In this document: one piece after another, positions 1 through 9,844 of the stretch | Numbering within the stretch: position 1 is the first letter of the stretch | How the letters are laid out: each line of letters begins with the position of its first letter | Origin: an uncultured Prochlorococcus sp. | GTDB lineage: Bacteria; Cyanobacteriota; Cyanobacteriia; PCC-6307; Cyanobiaceae | Assembly (NCBI GenBank): GCA_902572065.1 | Contig: CACGEL010000010.1 | Location: forward strand, 1 to 23,998 | Reading direction: 5' to 3' | Length of the DNA stretch: 23,998 bases | The notes under the pieces: model-generated | What the model saw: only the letters and a program-made list of their open reading frames with translations | What the model was told of the DNA's origin: nothing | Database searches by the model: none | Position numbers and translations under genes: made by a program

Positions 1-323
1 TCAGATATACATTTAAAAATTCAAGAAATTTTAAAATTCAAGTTCTTTTTGCTTTTTTTAGTTTAATCCTAGGTTATATTCTTCAACTTGATATAAGAGA
101 TTATTTGATTTTGCTATTGACAATTTTTTCTGTATTGATTCTGGAAATATTAAATACATCAATAGAATCTTTAGTTGATTTAGTAGTTAAAAAAAAATTT
201 AGTGATCTAGCTAAGATTTCTAAGGACTGTTCAGCAGGTGCTGTATTATTAGCTTCAATTAATTCTGTTATTATTGGTCTATATTTATTTATTCCTAAAA
301 TAAATTTAGTATTTTTAAATTGA
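1..323 (+). CDS. dgkA: Diacylglycerol kinase (DgkA family), C-terminal part
   Basis: The 5' end is cut by the window edge; the frame is open from base 3 and stops with TGA at 321-323. The product is a small integral-membrane lipid kinase of the DgkA family, which phosphorylates diacylglycerol or undecaprenol in the inner membrane. The visible part (about 107 residues) has two hydrophobic segments either side of the family's conserved core: LEILNTSIESLVD, matching the catalytic E-x-x-N-x-x-I-E-x-x-V-D pattern, then KDCSAGAVLLAS, matching the K-D-x-x-S-A-A-V signature. A last hydrophobic helix ends the protein. The trpG start follows after 7 bases, so the two are probably co-transcribed. Which lipid is phosphorylated cannot be told from sequence; Gram-positive homologues act on undecaprenol, which would suit cell-wall lipid recycling. 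Confidence 0.88.
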   Translation, partial: RYTFKNSRNFKIQVLFAFFSLILGYILQLDIRDYLILLLTIFSVLILEILNTSIESLVDLVVKKKFSDLAKISKDCSAGAVLLASINSVIIGLYLFIPKINLVFLN

Positions 324-330
324 TAAAGAT

Positions 331-927
331 ATGTTTTTAGTTATTGATAATTACGATAGTTTCACTTATAACCTTGTTCAATACTTAGGAGAGCTTTCAG
401 TAGATCATCACATAACAAAAGAATTATTAGTAAAAAGAAATGATGAAATTACTTTAGAAGAAATAAGTCAAATTAATCCTGATGGTATTTTATTATCTCC
501 TGGGCCAGGGAATCCAGATCAGTCTGGTATTTGTCTTCCAATTCTCAAAAACTTATCAAAGGAAATTCCAACATTAGGAGTTTGTTTAGGACATCAAGCA
601 TTGGCTCAAGCATATGGCGGTAAAGTAATAGTTGGTAAAGAATTAATGCATGGAAAGACCTCTAAAATTATTCATAATAAAAAAGGATTATTCAAAGATA
701 TTGACAGTCCATTTGTGGCTACTAGATATCATAGTTTAATTGTGGATTCAGATTCCCTCCCATCTTGTTTTGAGATAACAGCAACTTTAGAGGATTCAAC
801 TATTATGGCCATTTCTCATAAAAAATATAAAAATTTACATGGTGTTCAGTTTCATCCGGAAAGTGTTTTAACACAATTTGGTCATAAATTAATTAGTAAT
901 TTTCTAAATATGGCCGAACAGAAGTAA
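331..927 (+). CDS. trpG: Glutamine amidotransferase, anthranilate / aminodeoxychorismate synthase component II
   Basis: This class I glutamine amidotransferase (198 aa, the usual length) releases ammonia from glutamine for anthranilate synthase (tryptophan) and/or 4-amino-4-deoxychorismate synthase (folate). The nucleophile Cys85 lies in GVCLGHQ, and the other triad members, His175 and Glu177, lie in FHPES. The oxyanion-loop motif SPGPGNP is near residues 56-62. TrpG and PabA cannot be separated by motif. Many bacteria, including cyanobacteria, use one amphibolic subunit for both pathways, and no trpE or pabB lies nearby to decide. It starts 7 bases after dgkA, and an exported MBL-fold protein gene follows 22 bases downstream. 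Confidence 0.93.
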   Translation: MFLVIDNYDSFTYNLVQYLGELSVDHHITKELLVKRNDEITLEEISQINPDGILLSPGPGNPDQSGICLPILKNLSKEIPTLGVCLGHQALAQAYGGKVIVGKELMHGKTSKIIHNKKGLFKDIDSPFVATRYHSLIVDSDSLPSCFEITATLEDSTIMAISHKKYKNLHGVQFHPESVLTQFGHKLISNFLNMAEQK

Positions 928-949
928 AATAATATTATAAATTTCTTAG

Positions 950-1678
950 ATGCATATTATCAAACTTAAAAAATTTCTTCTTCTGATATTATTTTTATTT
1001 TTAATACCCTCATCCGCTATGGCAGGTGATTTGTTATTAAAAAGTTTGGGTCATGGTAGTTTCTTAATTAAAGGAAAGGGAAAATCAGTTCTTTTAAATC
1101 CCTTTAAGGCTGTTGGTTGTGCAAGCGGGTTAAATGAGCCAAAAGGAGAAAATGCTGATTTCATTTTGGCTAGTTCAAAATTAGCTGATGAAGGACATAA
1201 TCCAAATAATAAATTGATGTTTGTAGAACCTGGAGTTTATAAACATAAAGATACATTATTAAATGGAGTTGAGGTTCCTCATGACAGAGTTGGTGGTAGG
1301 AGGCTGGGGATGGCTACGGTGTGGAGTTGGGAGCAGAATAATTTAAAAATAGTTCATATGGGTGGAGCTGCTGGCGATATAGATATAAAAAGTAAAATTA
1401 TTTTGTCCAGGCCAGATATTTTATTTATTTCAATAGGAGGAGGATTTAAATCTTATAATGGTAGCGAGGCCTCAGATGTAGTGAAAATCTTAAAGCCCTC
1501 TATTGTGATTCCTGTTCATTTTGATAGAGGTAAAAATATTAGTAAAGATTGTGATTTTTCTAATGAAGATTTATTTCTTAAAAATATGCAAGATTTTAAA
1601 GTGAAATATCCTACCAAAAGCTTTGAAATAGATTCAAAAAGAATTGATAAAAATACTATTTATATTTTTAAAGATTAA
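950..1678 (+). CDS. Exported metallo-beta-lactamase-fold protein lacking the HxHxDH motif
   Basis: This 242-aa protein has a classic signal peptide: MHIIKLKK, a Leu/Ile/Phe-rich core, then SSAMA|GD with likely cleavage after Ala25. It should therefore be periplasmic or thylakoid-luminal. The mature part resembles the UlaG-like / Lactamase_B_3 branch of the MBL superfamily. It has LGHGSFLI near residue 33, HMGGAAGD at 136-143 in place of the family H-x-G-D, and IPVHFD ending at residue 191 in place of the final PxH. The expected HxHxDH after the second strand is replaced by SSKLADEGH (75-83), so the usual zinc site looks dismantled. Function unknown: it may be a binding protein, or an enzyme with an altered metal site. 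Its TAA stop overlaps the convergent hisC stop by 4 bases (TTAA). Confidence 0.82.
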   Translation: MHIIKLKKFLLLILFLFLIPSSAMAGDLLLKSLGHGSFLIKGKGKSVLLNPFKAVGCASGLNEPKGENADFILASSKLADEGHNPNNKLMFVEPGVYKHKDTLLNGVEVPHDRVGGRRLGMATVWSWEQNNLKIVHMGGAAGDIDIKSKIILSRPDILFISIGGGFKSYNGSEASDVVKILKPSIVIPVHFDRGKNISKDCDFSNEDLFLKNMQDFKVKYPTKSFEIDSKRIDKNTIYIFKD

Positions 1679-2784
1679 TTATTTATATCTAATTCTTTAT
1701 AAATACTCCAGAAAAGTCTCATTTGTTCCCGAGTCCCTATACTAACTCTTATAGAATTCTCAATATCTTTTTTGTTTTTCATCTCTCTAATTAAAATACC
1801 CTTTTCTCTCATTTCTCTTGTTAGAATTTTGGGATCTTTGTTTGGCCAAATTAAAAAATAATTTCCTCCACCAAAATGTTTCCTAATAGTTGTTGATTGA
1901 AATTCTTTCTCAATTAATACTCTCGCTTTTTTTACTTCAGAAACATAATTATCAATATAAGATTTATCTTTTAAAGCCGCTAATGCAGCAGTAACCGCAA
2001 AACTGTTTACATCGTAAGGTCCCGTAACTTTATTAATATATTGAATTATACTTTTATGGCCAAATGCAAATCCAATTCTTAAACCAGCCAAACCAGCAGT
2101 CTTTGAAAGGGATTGAATAATAACTATATTCTTAATTTCTTCAAAATCTATTACTGGAAGAAGACTATCGCCATTAAATTTCTCATAAAGTTCGTCAACG
2201 ACAATTAATGATTTTTTATTCAGATTTGCAAATTTAATTATTTCTTGAGCACTCAAAACGGTCCCAGTAGGATTATTTGGATTACAAATAAAAATTAATT
2301 TAGGTTTATGTTGAATTATTTTTTCTTCAAATTGCTTGATTGGGAAAAGAAAGTTTTCTTTTTCATATGAACAAGTTATCTTTCTCATCCCTTGTATTTC
2401 TGAACAAGGTGAATAATAACCAAAAGTCGGATTTGTGGTCAGGAATATTTCATTTCTATCTCCAAAAGAATTAAATATCGCGTTTATTGCAGCATCAGCA
2501 CCATTGAATAAACCTATCTCTTCAGTATCAAATTGTCTAGATTCATAATAGTGATTCGATACAAATTCTTTTAATAAGTTATATTCTGGATATATTGAAA
2601 TTTCATTTAAGTTTATATCTTTAATAGCTTCATATACTTTTTCACTTGGACCTAAAGTATTTTCATTAAAATCTAAACGTAGTAAATTTCTTCTGTTTTC
2701 TAAAGGTGCAGAATAGGCCTGCATATCTATTATTTCCTTTCTTGGTAGAGGGGGGAGATTATTTGTTTGATCAAATTCATTCAT
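1675..2784 (-). CDS. hisC: Histidinol-phosphate-type aminotransferase (PLP fold type I)
   Basis: This 369-aa class I/II aminotransferase resembles HisC, which converts imidazole-acetol phosphate to histidinol phosphate. The DFNEN motif near 38-42 matches the HisC N-terminal signature. NPNNPTG lies at 168-174, and Asp197 in VVDELY should contact the PLP ring nitrogen. Lys228 in SLSKTAGLAGLR is the Schiff-base lysine, and the C-terminal GNYFLIWPN and SIRVSIGT segments supply substrate/phosphate arginines. The DELYEKF stretch departs slightly from the common DEAYxEF. The ATG overlaps the argS stop as TAATG, implying translational coupling. A paralogous class I/II enzyme lies at 16531-17655. HisC-like enzymes can have other amine substrates (aromatic amino acids), so the family is firm but the exact reaction less so. 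Confidence 0.78.
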   Translation of the reverse strand: MNEFDQTNNLPPLPRKEIIDMQAYSAPLENRRNLLRLDFNENTLGPSEKVYEAIKDINLNEISIYPEYNLLKEFVSNHYYESRQFDTEEIGLFNGADAAINAIFNSFGDRNEIFLTTNPTFGYYSPCSEIQGMRKITCSYEKENFLFPIKQFEEKIIQHKPKLIFICNPNNPTGTVLSAQEIIKFANLNKKSLIVVDELYEKFNGDSLLPVIDFEEIKNIVIIQSLSKTAGLAGLRIGFAFGHKSIIQYINKVTGPYDVNSFAVTAALAALKDKSYIDNYVSEVKKARVLIEKEFQSTTIRKHFGGGNYFLIWPNKDPKILTREMREKGILIREMKNKKDIENSIRVSIGTREQMRLFWSIYKELDINN

Positions 2785-4598
2785 TACATTCTCTCTAAGG
2801 ATTCAATTCCAAGAAGCTCTAAACTCAATCTTAAAGTCTTTTCAGTTAAAGCACATAATGTAAGTCTTGAAATTTTGTTTTCCATTTCTGCCTTAAGAAT
2901 GGGTACTTGATCATAAAATCTATTAAAAGTTTGACATAATTCAAAAAGATAATTACAGAGTCTATTTGGCATCAGATCTTTTTCAATAGAAATTATAACT
3001 TCATCATATTTAAGTAATTTTCTTATAAGCTTCCACTCTGAATTATGACTATATGAAATAGATTCGGAATTTATATCTTCTTCAGTCATATTATTTTTTC
3101 TATTAATTCCAGAAATTCTTACAAGTGTATATAAAAGATAAGGCGCCGTATTACCATTAAGGGATAGCATCTTTTCAAAACTAAATTGATAATTTGTGAT
3201 TCTATTTTGGCTTAAATCGGCATATTTCACTGCTCCAATTCCAATAACTCTTGAAGTATTTAAAATAAACTCATCAGTTTCAAAACGACTTTCATTCTCT
3301 AATCTTTTTAATATATCTTCTTTTGCTCTTTTAACTGACTCTGATAATAAATCTTTTAGTCTGATTGTCTCCCCTTCTCTTGTTTTAAGTTTTTTACCAT
3401 CAATGCCTTGTACTAATCCAAATGGAACGTGATTTACTTCACAATCTTCAGGGATCCAATTTGCTTTTTTAGCGACTTGAAAAACTCCTGTAAAATGATT
3501 TGATTGGCCATGATCTGTTACATAAATAATTCTAGTCGCATTATCTCCATAAGGTTCTTTATTAAATCTGTATCTAAGAGCTGCAAGATCAGTCGTAGCA
3601 TAATTGAAACCCCCGTCTTTTTTTTGAATAATTAGTGGTAATGGCTTACCTTCTTTATTGGTCATCCCATCAAGAAAAACACATTTAGCTCCTTGATCCT
3701 CTATTAAAATTTTCTTGTAATTTAAATCTTCAATAATTGATTTTAAATAAGGATTATAAAATGATTCTCCTCTTTCCTTAATCTTTATATTTAATATCTT
3801 ATAGATTTCATCAAACTCTTTTCTTGATTGATTACATAATAATTTCCATGCTTGAATTGATTGATCATCTCCACTTTGTAATTTGACTACCTCTTGTCTA
3901 GACCTCTTTTGAAATTCTTTTTCATTATCAAATCTTTTTTTTGAAGCTTTATAGAATTGAACTAAATCACTAATTTTGATTTTATCTATTTCTTTAAGAT
4001 CGCTTGAGTATAAATCTTTAAGCTGCGTAATAAGCATGCCAAATTGTGTACCCCAATCTCCAATATGATTTAGTCTTAATACGCTATATCCTCTTAATTC
4101 AAAAATTTTTGAAATGGTATCTCCTATAATTGTTGATCTTAGATGACCTACATGCATTTCTTTAGCAATATTAGGACTTGAAAAATCCACAATAATTTTT
4201 TTTTGTGAATTACTTTTATTAATTTTATTGGCTAATGGAACCCCAGCTCTAGGGCATTTAATATTAGATTTTATTGCTTCAATTAAAATATTATTTTTTA
4301 ATTTTATATTTATAAATCCTGGACCCGCAATTTCTAAATCTTCACATAAATTAGATATCTTTTTATTTTCTTTAAGTTTCTGAACAAATTTAATGGCAAT
4401 TTCTCTAGGGTTACTTCTATAAATTTTTGATAAAACAAGACATATATTGGATTGATAATCACCAAATTCTTCTTTAGTAACTTGATTAATTAGATTTTTA
4501 TTAATTTTTTCAAATACTTCTTTCTTTTCATTTTGTATAAGACTTTCCAAAAGGATTGCTTCAAAGTTTTTTGTTAATTCTTTAAAAATTACCTGCAT
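2784..4598 (-). CDS. argS: Arginyl-tRNA synthetase
   Basis: This class I aminoacyl-tRNA synthetase charges tRNA-Arg in the cytoplasm. Its 604 aa is close to the family's usual 550-600. The N-terminal Add-1 domain (about 1-110) is followed by [12 protein letters not shown], the ArgRS form of the HIGH motif (HVGH 149-152), then [13 protein letters not shown] at about 177-189. The KMSK-equivalent loop is KKLKTREG (402-409). The C-terminal DALR-type anticodon-binding domain ends in the common LLGIxxxERM pattern. The gene starts 27 bases after nadC on the same strand and overlaps the following hisC start by one base. Nothing unusual in the active site is visible. Confidence 0.97.
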   Translation of the reverse strand: MQVIFKELTKNFEAILLESLIQNEKKEVFEKINKNLINQVTKEEFGDYQSNICLVLSKIYRSNPREIAIKFVQKLKENKKISNLCEDLEIAGPGFINIKLKNNILIEAIKSNIKCPRAGVPLANKINKSNSQKKIIVDFSSPNIAKEMHVGHLRSTIIGDTISKIFELRGYSVLRLNHIGDWGTQFGMLITQLKDLYSSDLKEIDKIKISDLVQFYKASKKRFDNEKEFQKRSRQEVVKLQSGDDQSIQAWKLLCNQSRKEFDEIYKILNIKIKERGESFYNPYLKSIIEDLNYKKILIEDQGAKCVFLDGMTNKEGKPLPLIIQKKDGGFNYATTDLAALRYRFNKEPYGDNATRIIYVTDHGQSNHFTGVFQVAKKANWIPEDCEVNHVPFGLVQGIDGKKLKTREGETIRLKDLLSESVKRAKEDILKRLENESRFETDEFILNTSRVIGIGAVKYADLSQNRITNYQFSFEKMLSLNGNTAPYLLYTLVRISGINRKNNMTEEDINSESISYSHNSEWKLIRKLLKYDEVIISIEKDLMPNRLCNYLFELCQTFNRFYDQVPILKAEMENKISRLTLCALTEKTLRLSLELLGIESLERM

Positions 4599-4625
4599 GA
4601 ATTATTAAAATACTATTCGAATCAT

Positions 4626-5489
4626 TTAATTAATATAACGCATACTAAAATCAAGCCAATTACTTTTAGTGATTGAAGAACTTGTTGAAATTAAATCAAC
4701 TCCATCAATTAAATATTTACTAATATCTCTTGGATTAATCCCAGAGACCTCTATGATTAAATTATTTTTGATTGTTCTAGAGCTATTTCTTGATAACTTT
4801 CTTAATTCTTCAACATTTTTTTTAAGAAGTTCAGGATCAAATTCATCTAACAAAATACTATCTGCACCTGCTAAAATCGCATCTTTTGCTTGATTCATAT
4901 CTTCTGCTTCAATAATTATATGAGTTGTGAATGGAGTATTTAATCTAATTTTCTTAACTGCATTATTTAAGTTGTCGGCCCATGCTATGTGGTTTTCTTT
5001 AATCATTGCCGCATCATATAATCCCATTCTATGATTAACCCCTCCACCACATTTAAAAGCATACTTTTCAAATATTCTTAAACCAGGTGTAGTTTTTCTT
5101 GTATCTGCTAAATTTATATTTGTACCTTTTAAGACATCTACAATATTTTTTGTATGAGTAGATATTCCAGATAGATGCATACATATATTGAGACTTAATC
5201 TTTCACTGGCTAATAAGCTTCTTGATGGTCCATACAATTCTAAAAGTGTCTGATCCTTCGAAAATCTTTCGCCATCCTTAATTAAAAAGTTAAACTCTAT
5301 CTTTTCATCAATTTTTTGAAAAATTGTTTTTATTATCTCAACCCCACAAAATATTCCCTCTTCTTTAGCTATCCAACAGGCTTTTCCTGTTTTTTTAGTA
5401 ATAGCCGATGATGTTAGATCACCTTTCCCGATATCTTCTTCAATCCAATCATCAATAATCCTAGATATTTTTGGAGAGTTTAAATCCAC
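4626..5489 (-). CDS. nadC: Nicotinate-nucleotide pyrophosphorylase (quinolinate phosphoribosyltransferase)
   Basis: NadC makes nicotinate mononucleotide from quinolinate and PRPP in de novo NAD synthesis. The 287-aa product has the expected EDIGKGDLTS start, RKTTPGLR, GGGVNHRMGL and KENHI substrate-binding stretches, and the acidic IIEAED and LLDEFD barrel strands near the C-terminus. The usual glycine-rich EVSGG turn reads EVSGIN and the last strand reads ISTSSSITKS, so the PRPP-phosphate loop is slightly divergent. The start codon is GTG (5487-5489); the first in-frame codon triplets upstream contain a TGA (5496-5498) and no ATG, so GTG is the only plausible start. The gene lies 76 bases after trmE and 27 before argS, probably in one operon. 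Confidence 0.94.
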   Translation of the reverse strand: MDLNSPKISRIIDDWIEEDIGKGDLTSSAITKKTGKACWIAKEEGIFCGVEIIKTIFQKIDEKIEFNFLIKDGERFSKDQTLLELYGPSRSLLASERLSLNICMHLSGISTHTKNIVDVLKGTNINLADTRKTTPGLRIFEKYAFKCGGGVNHRMGLYDAAMIKENHIAWADNLNNAVKKIRLNTPFTTHIIIEAEDMNQAKDAILAGADSILLDEFDPELLKKNVEELRKLSRNSSRTIKNNLIIEVSGINPRDISKYLIDGVDLISTSSSITKSNWLDFSMRYIN

Positions 5490-5565
5490 TAAATTTCAGT
5501 AAGATAACGTATATTATTTTAACTTTTAAAGTTTACTTTATCTATTTATGTAATTTAATAAAAAT

Positions 5566-6948
5566 TTATTTACCTATACAAAATTTCGAAAAGATATTAT
5601 TTAGTAGCTCTTCCGTTAATTCTTGGCCTGTAATTCTCGATAAGTTTTTTATTCCATCTCTAACTTCAATGGATAATAAATCGAAGGGTAATTGATTCGC
5701 AATTATTGGATCAGTATCATTTAAATTTTTTAAGCAATCATTTAGGTTAGATATTTGCCTTTCATTTAAAAAAACGTCTATATTTTCAAATTTTTTTGAT
5801 CCACATTTTTTAACTATCTTTTCTACTAAATATTTTTCCCCTTCATTATTTTTTATACTCATTAAAACTGTGTTAGATAAATATTCTTTATTTGCTTTTT
5901 TTGAATCAATTAAATCTTTTTTATTTCCCAAGATCGTAATTAATTTTTCTTCAGGTATAGTGCTTATAATTTTCTCGTCATCTTTATTAAATCCTTCTTC
6001 AAGACTATATAAATAAATTACATAATCAGAGTTTTTAATCATTTCAAAGCTTTTCTCTATTCCAATTTTTTCTATATATTCATTTGTTTCTCTAATCCCA
6101 GCGGTATCTATTATTTTTATTGGTATATCTTTTATAGTCAGATTGACCTCAATTGTATCTCTAGTTGTTCCTGGAATACTAGTAACGATTGCTTTGTCTT
6201 TTTTTGAGAGAAGGTTTAAAAGAGAACTTTTTCCAACATTAGTTTTGCCTATAAGAGCAATTGATATTCCATTATGAATATATGCCCCCCTTTTTGTATT
6301 TTCTATAAGTATTTCTATTTTTTCTTTGATCTTTTTAACACTCTTTGAAAAATCATGATAATTAAAATCTGAAAAATCCTCGTCAAAATCGACTCTCGCT
6401 TCTATTTCTGATAATTGCTCGATTAAATCATTTTTTATACAATCAATTTTTTTCTTTATTTCTCCTTTGATTCCATTAAAAGCTATTTCTGCTGATTTAA
6501 CATTTTTTGCATTAATTAATTGATTAATTGATTCTGCTTGAGTTAAATCTATTTTGCCATTAAGAAAAGCTCTTTGACTAAATTCTCCTGGATTGGCTAT
6601 TCTAACCCCCTTGTTATTTGATAACAGTGTCTCCATAACTTTATTCACTATGATTACTCCTCCATGACAGTGCAACTCAACAATATCTTCCCCAGTAAAA
6701 CTATTAGGAGAATGCATAACTGAAATTAAAATTTCGTCTATTAATTTATTTTCTAAATTATTTTTTATATAGCCATGAAAGACTCTATGAGACTCCCAAG
6801 CATATTTAGATTTTGTTTTCACAATATTTTTACAGGAATTTATTGCTTCTTTCCCTGATACTCTTATAACTGCAATACCTCCTTTACCTAGACTTATAGC
6901 AGAAGCTATTGCTGCTATTGTATCTTCAGTGGTGACTATTGATTCCAT
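5566..6948 (-). CDS. mnmE: tRNA modification GTPase MnmE (TrmE/ThdF)
   Basis: MnmE, with MnmG (GidA), installs carboxymethylaminomethyl groups at wobble U34 of certain tRNAs. The protein (460 aa, normal length) has an N-terminal folate-binding domain with DTIAAIAS and [14 protein letters not shown] (about 84-97), and a helical middle domain. The inserted Ras-like G domain has G1 GKTNVGKS (234-241), G2 TTRD (261-264), G3 DTAG (281-284) and G4 NKKD. The C-terminus is FCIGK, retaining the catalytically important C-x-G-K motif. The G1 loop reads GKT rather than the common GRP. It is the first gene of a minus-strand run trmE-nadC-argS-hisC and is divergent from the DUF2062 gene. A possible nearly leaderless promoter lies just upstream. 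Confidence 0.97.
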   Translation of the reverse strand: MESIVTTEDTIAAIASAISLGKGGIAVIRVSGKEAINSCKNIVKTKSKYAWESHRVFHGYIKNNLENKLIDEILISVMHSPNSFTGEDIVELHCHGGVIIVNKVMETLLSNNKGVRIANPGEFSQRAFLNGKIDLTQAESINQLINAKNVKSAEIAFNGIKGEIKKKIDCIKNDLIEQLSEIEARVDFDEDFSDFNYHDFSKSVKKIKEKIEILIENTKRGAYIHNGISIALIGKTNVGKSSLLNLLSKKDKAIVTSIPGTTRDTIEVNLTIKDIPIKIIDTAGIRETNEYIEKIGIEKSFEMIKNSDYVIYLYSLEEGFNKDDEKIISTIPEEKLITILGNKKDLIDSKKANKEYLSNTVLMSIKNNEGEKYLVEKIVKKCGSKKFENIDVFLNERQISNLNDCLKNLNDTDPIIANQLPFDLLSIEVRDGIKNLSRITGQELTEELLNNIFSKFCIGK

Positions 6949-6956
6949 CTCTCACT

Positions 6957-6986
6957 ATATTATGAATAATTAATTAGGATTATCAA
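6957..6986 (-). promoter_or_regulatory. Candidate sigma70-type promoter for mnmE
   Basis: Reading the minus strand, TTGATA (6986-6981) is separated by 18 bases from TAATAT (6962-6957). Only 8 bases lie between the -10 hexamer and the ATG at 6948, so a transcript from here would be nearly leaderless. The hexamers fit by eye, but AT-rich DNA gives frequent chance matches. Confidence 0.35.
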
Positions 6987-7015
6987 AGAAAAATTGTCTT
7001 GATTGTAATTCCAGA

Positions 7016-7462
7016 ATGAAGCTGATAAAGAATCTTAACTATAAAAAAATTCTATCATTATTTTTGAAACAAGACGGCAGTCCATTTTTTAATGCAAAGG
7101 GAATAGCCGTTGGTGTCTTTTGTGGATGTTTCCCTTTTTTTGGTTTTCAAACTTTATTAGGATTATTTTTAGCAAGAGTTGCAAAAGGAAATCTTTTCCT
7201 TGCTGCTATTGGGACTTGGATCAGTAATCCTTTTACTTATTTTCCTCTATATTTTTTCAATTATAAAGTTGGCTCATACTTACTAAAGAATTCTCCAGAT
7301 ATAATTTTTGATAAAAATTTAATGAACGAATTATGGAAACAAGGAAGTTTTTTTTCATTAAGATTAATTTTGGGTTCAGCATTAGTTGGATTATTTTTAG
7401 CTTTCATATCTGGTGTAATTGTTTTTCTGATATATAAAAAAAATAAAAAAAGAGTATTTTGA
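7016..7462 (+). CDS. DUF2062 small membrane protein
   Basis: This 148-aa protein matches the DUF2062 pattern. GVFCGCFPFFGFQTLL (about residues 32-47) and an N-x-x-x-A-x-x-G-T-W-I-S-N-P-x-T stretch (about 59-77) are followed by YKVGSYLL; the Gly/Pro/Phe spacing is characteristic of the family. Hydrophobic segments near 30-50, 60-80 and 115-140 suggest two or three membrane passes, and the C-terminus is Lys-rich (KKNKKRVF) and probably cytoplasmic. The family's function is not established. The gene is divergent from mnmE (67 bp apart) and convergent with spoT (17 bp apart, no terminator-like hairpin seen). Confidence 0.85.
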   Translation: MKLIKNLNYKKILSLFLKQDGSPFFNAKGIAVGVFCGCFPFFGFQTLLGLFLARVAKGNLFLAAIGTWISNPFTYFPLYFFNYKVGSYLLKNSPDIIFDKNLMNELWKQGSFFSLRLILGSALVGLFLAFISGVIVFLIYKKNKKRVF

Positions 7463-7479
7463 AATTATTTCACTTTAAA

Positions 7480-9789
7480 TTAACTTATTCCTACTCTCGC
7501 AATATCTAAAACATCAGCCATTGATTTGATTTGATCAATAGTTTTGTGGAGTTGGCTATAACTTTCTAGACCAACACATAAGTTAATTATGGCAGGTTTA
7601 CCAAAAGCAGTTTTTACATTTGCATCACTAACATTTATTCCTTTATCAGACAATCTCATAAGAATATCTTTTAGTACTCCTACCCTATCTATAACTTCTA
7701 TTCTAAGTTGAATTGGAAACTTATTTTCAAGAAATTTATTCTCTTGATTCCATGACACAGGTAATCGTCTCTCTATTGGTATTGGGATAACGTTCTCACA
7801 ATCTCTTCTGTGAATAGTGATTCCATGATTACCTAGAGAGACAGTTCCAATTATTTCCTCCCCAGGAAGTGGGCTGCAGCACTTCCCAAGTCTGTAATCT
7901 AGTCCTTCCACTCCAGAGATTGGTGATTTATTAGTTGCATGAGATTTAGTTGTTATTGAATTAGTTTTATTTGTTAGAGTTTTTGCAATTTCAGCATTAG
8001 ATTCACTTTTAATTTCTTCTGTTTTTAGTTTAATTTCTTCTCTTAATCTATTCAAAACTTGATGTAAAGTTAAACCTCCAAACCCTAATGATGCTAAAAG
8101 ATCTTCTGTATTTTTTAGGTTGCATCGATTGGCAACTTTTTTCATTGCATCACTTGAAAGTAATGATTCAAATCCATTACGTCCTATCTCTTTTTCAAGC
8201 AAGTCTTTTCCTCTTTTTATAGTCTCATCACGGTGACTTTTTTTATACCACTGTCGAATCCTATTTTTAGCAGTTGGTGTAACTACAAAATTTAACCAGT
8301 CTAAACTGGGAGTTGAATTATTATTTGTCAAAATTTCTATAAAATCTCCATTTTGTAATGATGTAGATAGTGGAGATAGCTTTTCATTTATTCTTATCCC
8401 ATTACAATGATTGCCAATTTCTGAATGTATTCTGTAAGCAAAATCGATTGCAGTTGATCCTTTTCTTAGGCCAACAACATCACCTTTTGGTGTGATCACA
8501 AATACTTCTTCATCGAATAAATCTTCTTTAATAGATGCTAGATAGTCATTATGATCTTTTTCATTACCTTCTTGTTGCCATTCTACAAGTTGTCTAAGCC
8601 AATTAAATCTTTCTGCGTTACTAGATGCAGGTGAACCACCTTCTTTATATTGCCAATGAGCAGCTATTCCAAATTCCGCAATTTGATGCATTGAAGTCGT
8701 TCTTATTTGAACTTCAATTGGCCTATGTCTGCCGATAACAGAAGTATGCAAAGACTGATATCCATTAGGTTTTGGTAAACCTATATAATCTTTAAATCTA
8801 CCTGGAATTGGTTTAAAAGTATCATGAACTACTGCTAAAGCTTTATAACAGCTATCTGAATTGCTAACAATAATTCTTAGAGCGGCAACGTCATAAATCT
8901 CGCTAAATTGTTTTTGTTGTCTTTCCATTTTGCTCCAAATCCCATAAAGATGTTTGGGTCTTCCTGTTATTTCAAAATTTTCTAAACCTGAGGAGAGTAA
9001 GTTATTCTTCATTAAATTTAAAGTAACGTTCAACCTCTTTTCTCTGTCACTTCTTTTGACGGCAATTTGGTCTTTTAAATTTTTATATTCTTCTGGTTCA
9101 AGAAATTTAAAGGCTAAATCTTCTAATTCCCATTTAAATCTATTTATTCCTAGCCTGTTGGCTAATGGGGCATAAATTTCTCTTGTTTCTCTAGCAATTC
9201 TCTCTTGTCTCTCTTTATTAAGCCATTCAATTGTTCTCATGTTATGAAGTCGATCTGCAAGTTTAACTAAAACAACTCTTATATCACTTGCCATAGCCAA
9301 GAACATTTTCCTGAGATTTTCAGCTTGTGCTTCAGTTCTATTATTAAAGTGAATACCTCCTAATTTAGTTACACCTTCTACAAGTACTTTTATTTCTAAG
9401 CCAAAATTAATTTCTATCTCCGAAAGAGAAATCCCGGTATCTTCAACAACATCATGCAATAGACCAGCAGCAATAACAGATGAACTTGCACCTATTTCCT
9501 TTAGAAGATTTGCAACAGCAATCGGATGAATTATATATGGCTCACCACTTGCTCGGAGTTGACCATTATGAGCTTTATACGCAACTTTGAAAGCTTGTAC
9601 TATAAGATTTTGATTGGCATCATTCTTATTATTTGATACTTCATAGTTTTGAATATTCTCAAGCAGCCAATTTGGGATTTTTATCTCATACTTTAAAGAT
9701 TCACTTTCATAATTTTTATTTTCAGGCAAAATGATTTTTGAAACTTTAATTTCTTTTCTTTCTTTTGAATTCGCAGTTGCCTCAGACAT
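7480..9789 (-). CDS. spoT: Bifunctional (p)ppGpp synthetase/hydrolase, RelA/SpoT homologue
   Basis: This long RSH protein (769 aa) makes and breaks the stringent-response alarmone (p)ppGpp. An N-terminal HD hydrolase domain (about 60-230) keeps HPIAVA, LLHDVVEDT (His112-Asp113) and LADRLHNMRT, so hydrolysis should be intact. The synthetase domain (about 260-400) has GRPKHLYGIWSKM, YDVAALRIIV and GRFKDYIGLPKPNGYQSLHT, all expected for an active synthetase. A TGS domain (about 432-492, VFVITPKGD to FIEILT) precedes a helical region. A CCSPLPGEEI zinc-finger-like/CC segment follows, then a C-terminal ACT domain (about 695-769). Both halves look complete, so it may be the cell's main stringent-response enzyme. 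It is divergent from the ABC ATPase gene, 55 bp away. The first ~60 residues are weakly conserved, so the exact start is less certain. Confidence 0.95.
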   Translation of the reverse strand: MSEATANSKERKEIKVSKIILPENKNYESESLKYEIKIPNWLLENIQNYEVSNNKNDANQNLIVQAFKVAYKAHNGQLRASGEPYIIHPIAVANLLKEIGASSSVIAAGLLHDVVEDTGISLSEIEINFGLEIKVLVEGVTKLGGIHFNNRTEAQAENLRKMFLAMASDIRVVLVKLADRLHNMRTIEWLNKERQERIARETREIYAPLANRLGINRFKWELEDLAFKFLEPEEYKNLKDQIAVKRSDREKRLNVTLNLMKNNLLSSGLENFEITGRPKHLYGIWSKMERQQKQFSEIYDVAALRIIVSNSDSCYKALAVVHDTFKPIPGRFKDYIGLPKPNGYQSLHTSVIGRHRPIEVQIRTTSMHQIAEFGIAAHWQYKEGGSPASSNAERFNWLRQLVEWQQEGNEKDHNDYLASIKEDLFDEEVFVITPKGDVVGLRKGSTAIDFAYRIHSEIGNHCNGIRINEKLSPLSTSLQNGDFIEILTNNNSTPSLDWLNFVVTPTAKNRIRQWYKKSHRDETIKRGKDLLEKEIGRNGFESLLSSDAMKKVANRCNLKNTEDLLASLGFGGLTLHQVLNRLREEIKLKTEEIKSESNAEIAKTLTNKTNSITTKSHATNKSPISGVEGLDYRLGKCCSPLPGEEIIGTVSLGNHGITIHRRDCENVIPIPIERRLPVSWNQENKFLENKFPIQLRIEVIDRVGVLKDILMRLSDKGINVSDANVKTAFGKPAIINLCVGLESYSQLHKTIDQIKSMADVLDIARVGIS

Positions 9790-9844
9790 ATAATGTTGAT
9801 TTAAGTTTATTTTATTTAGGAATAGAGGAATTTGCTACAAAATT

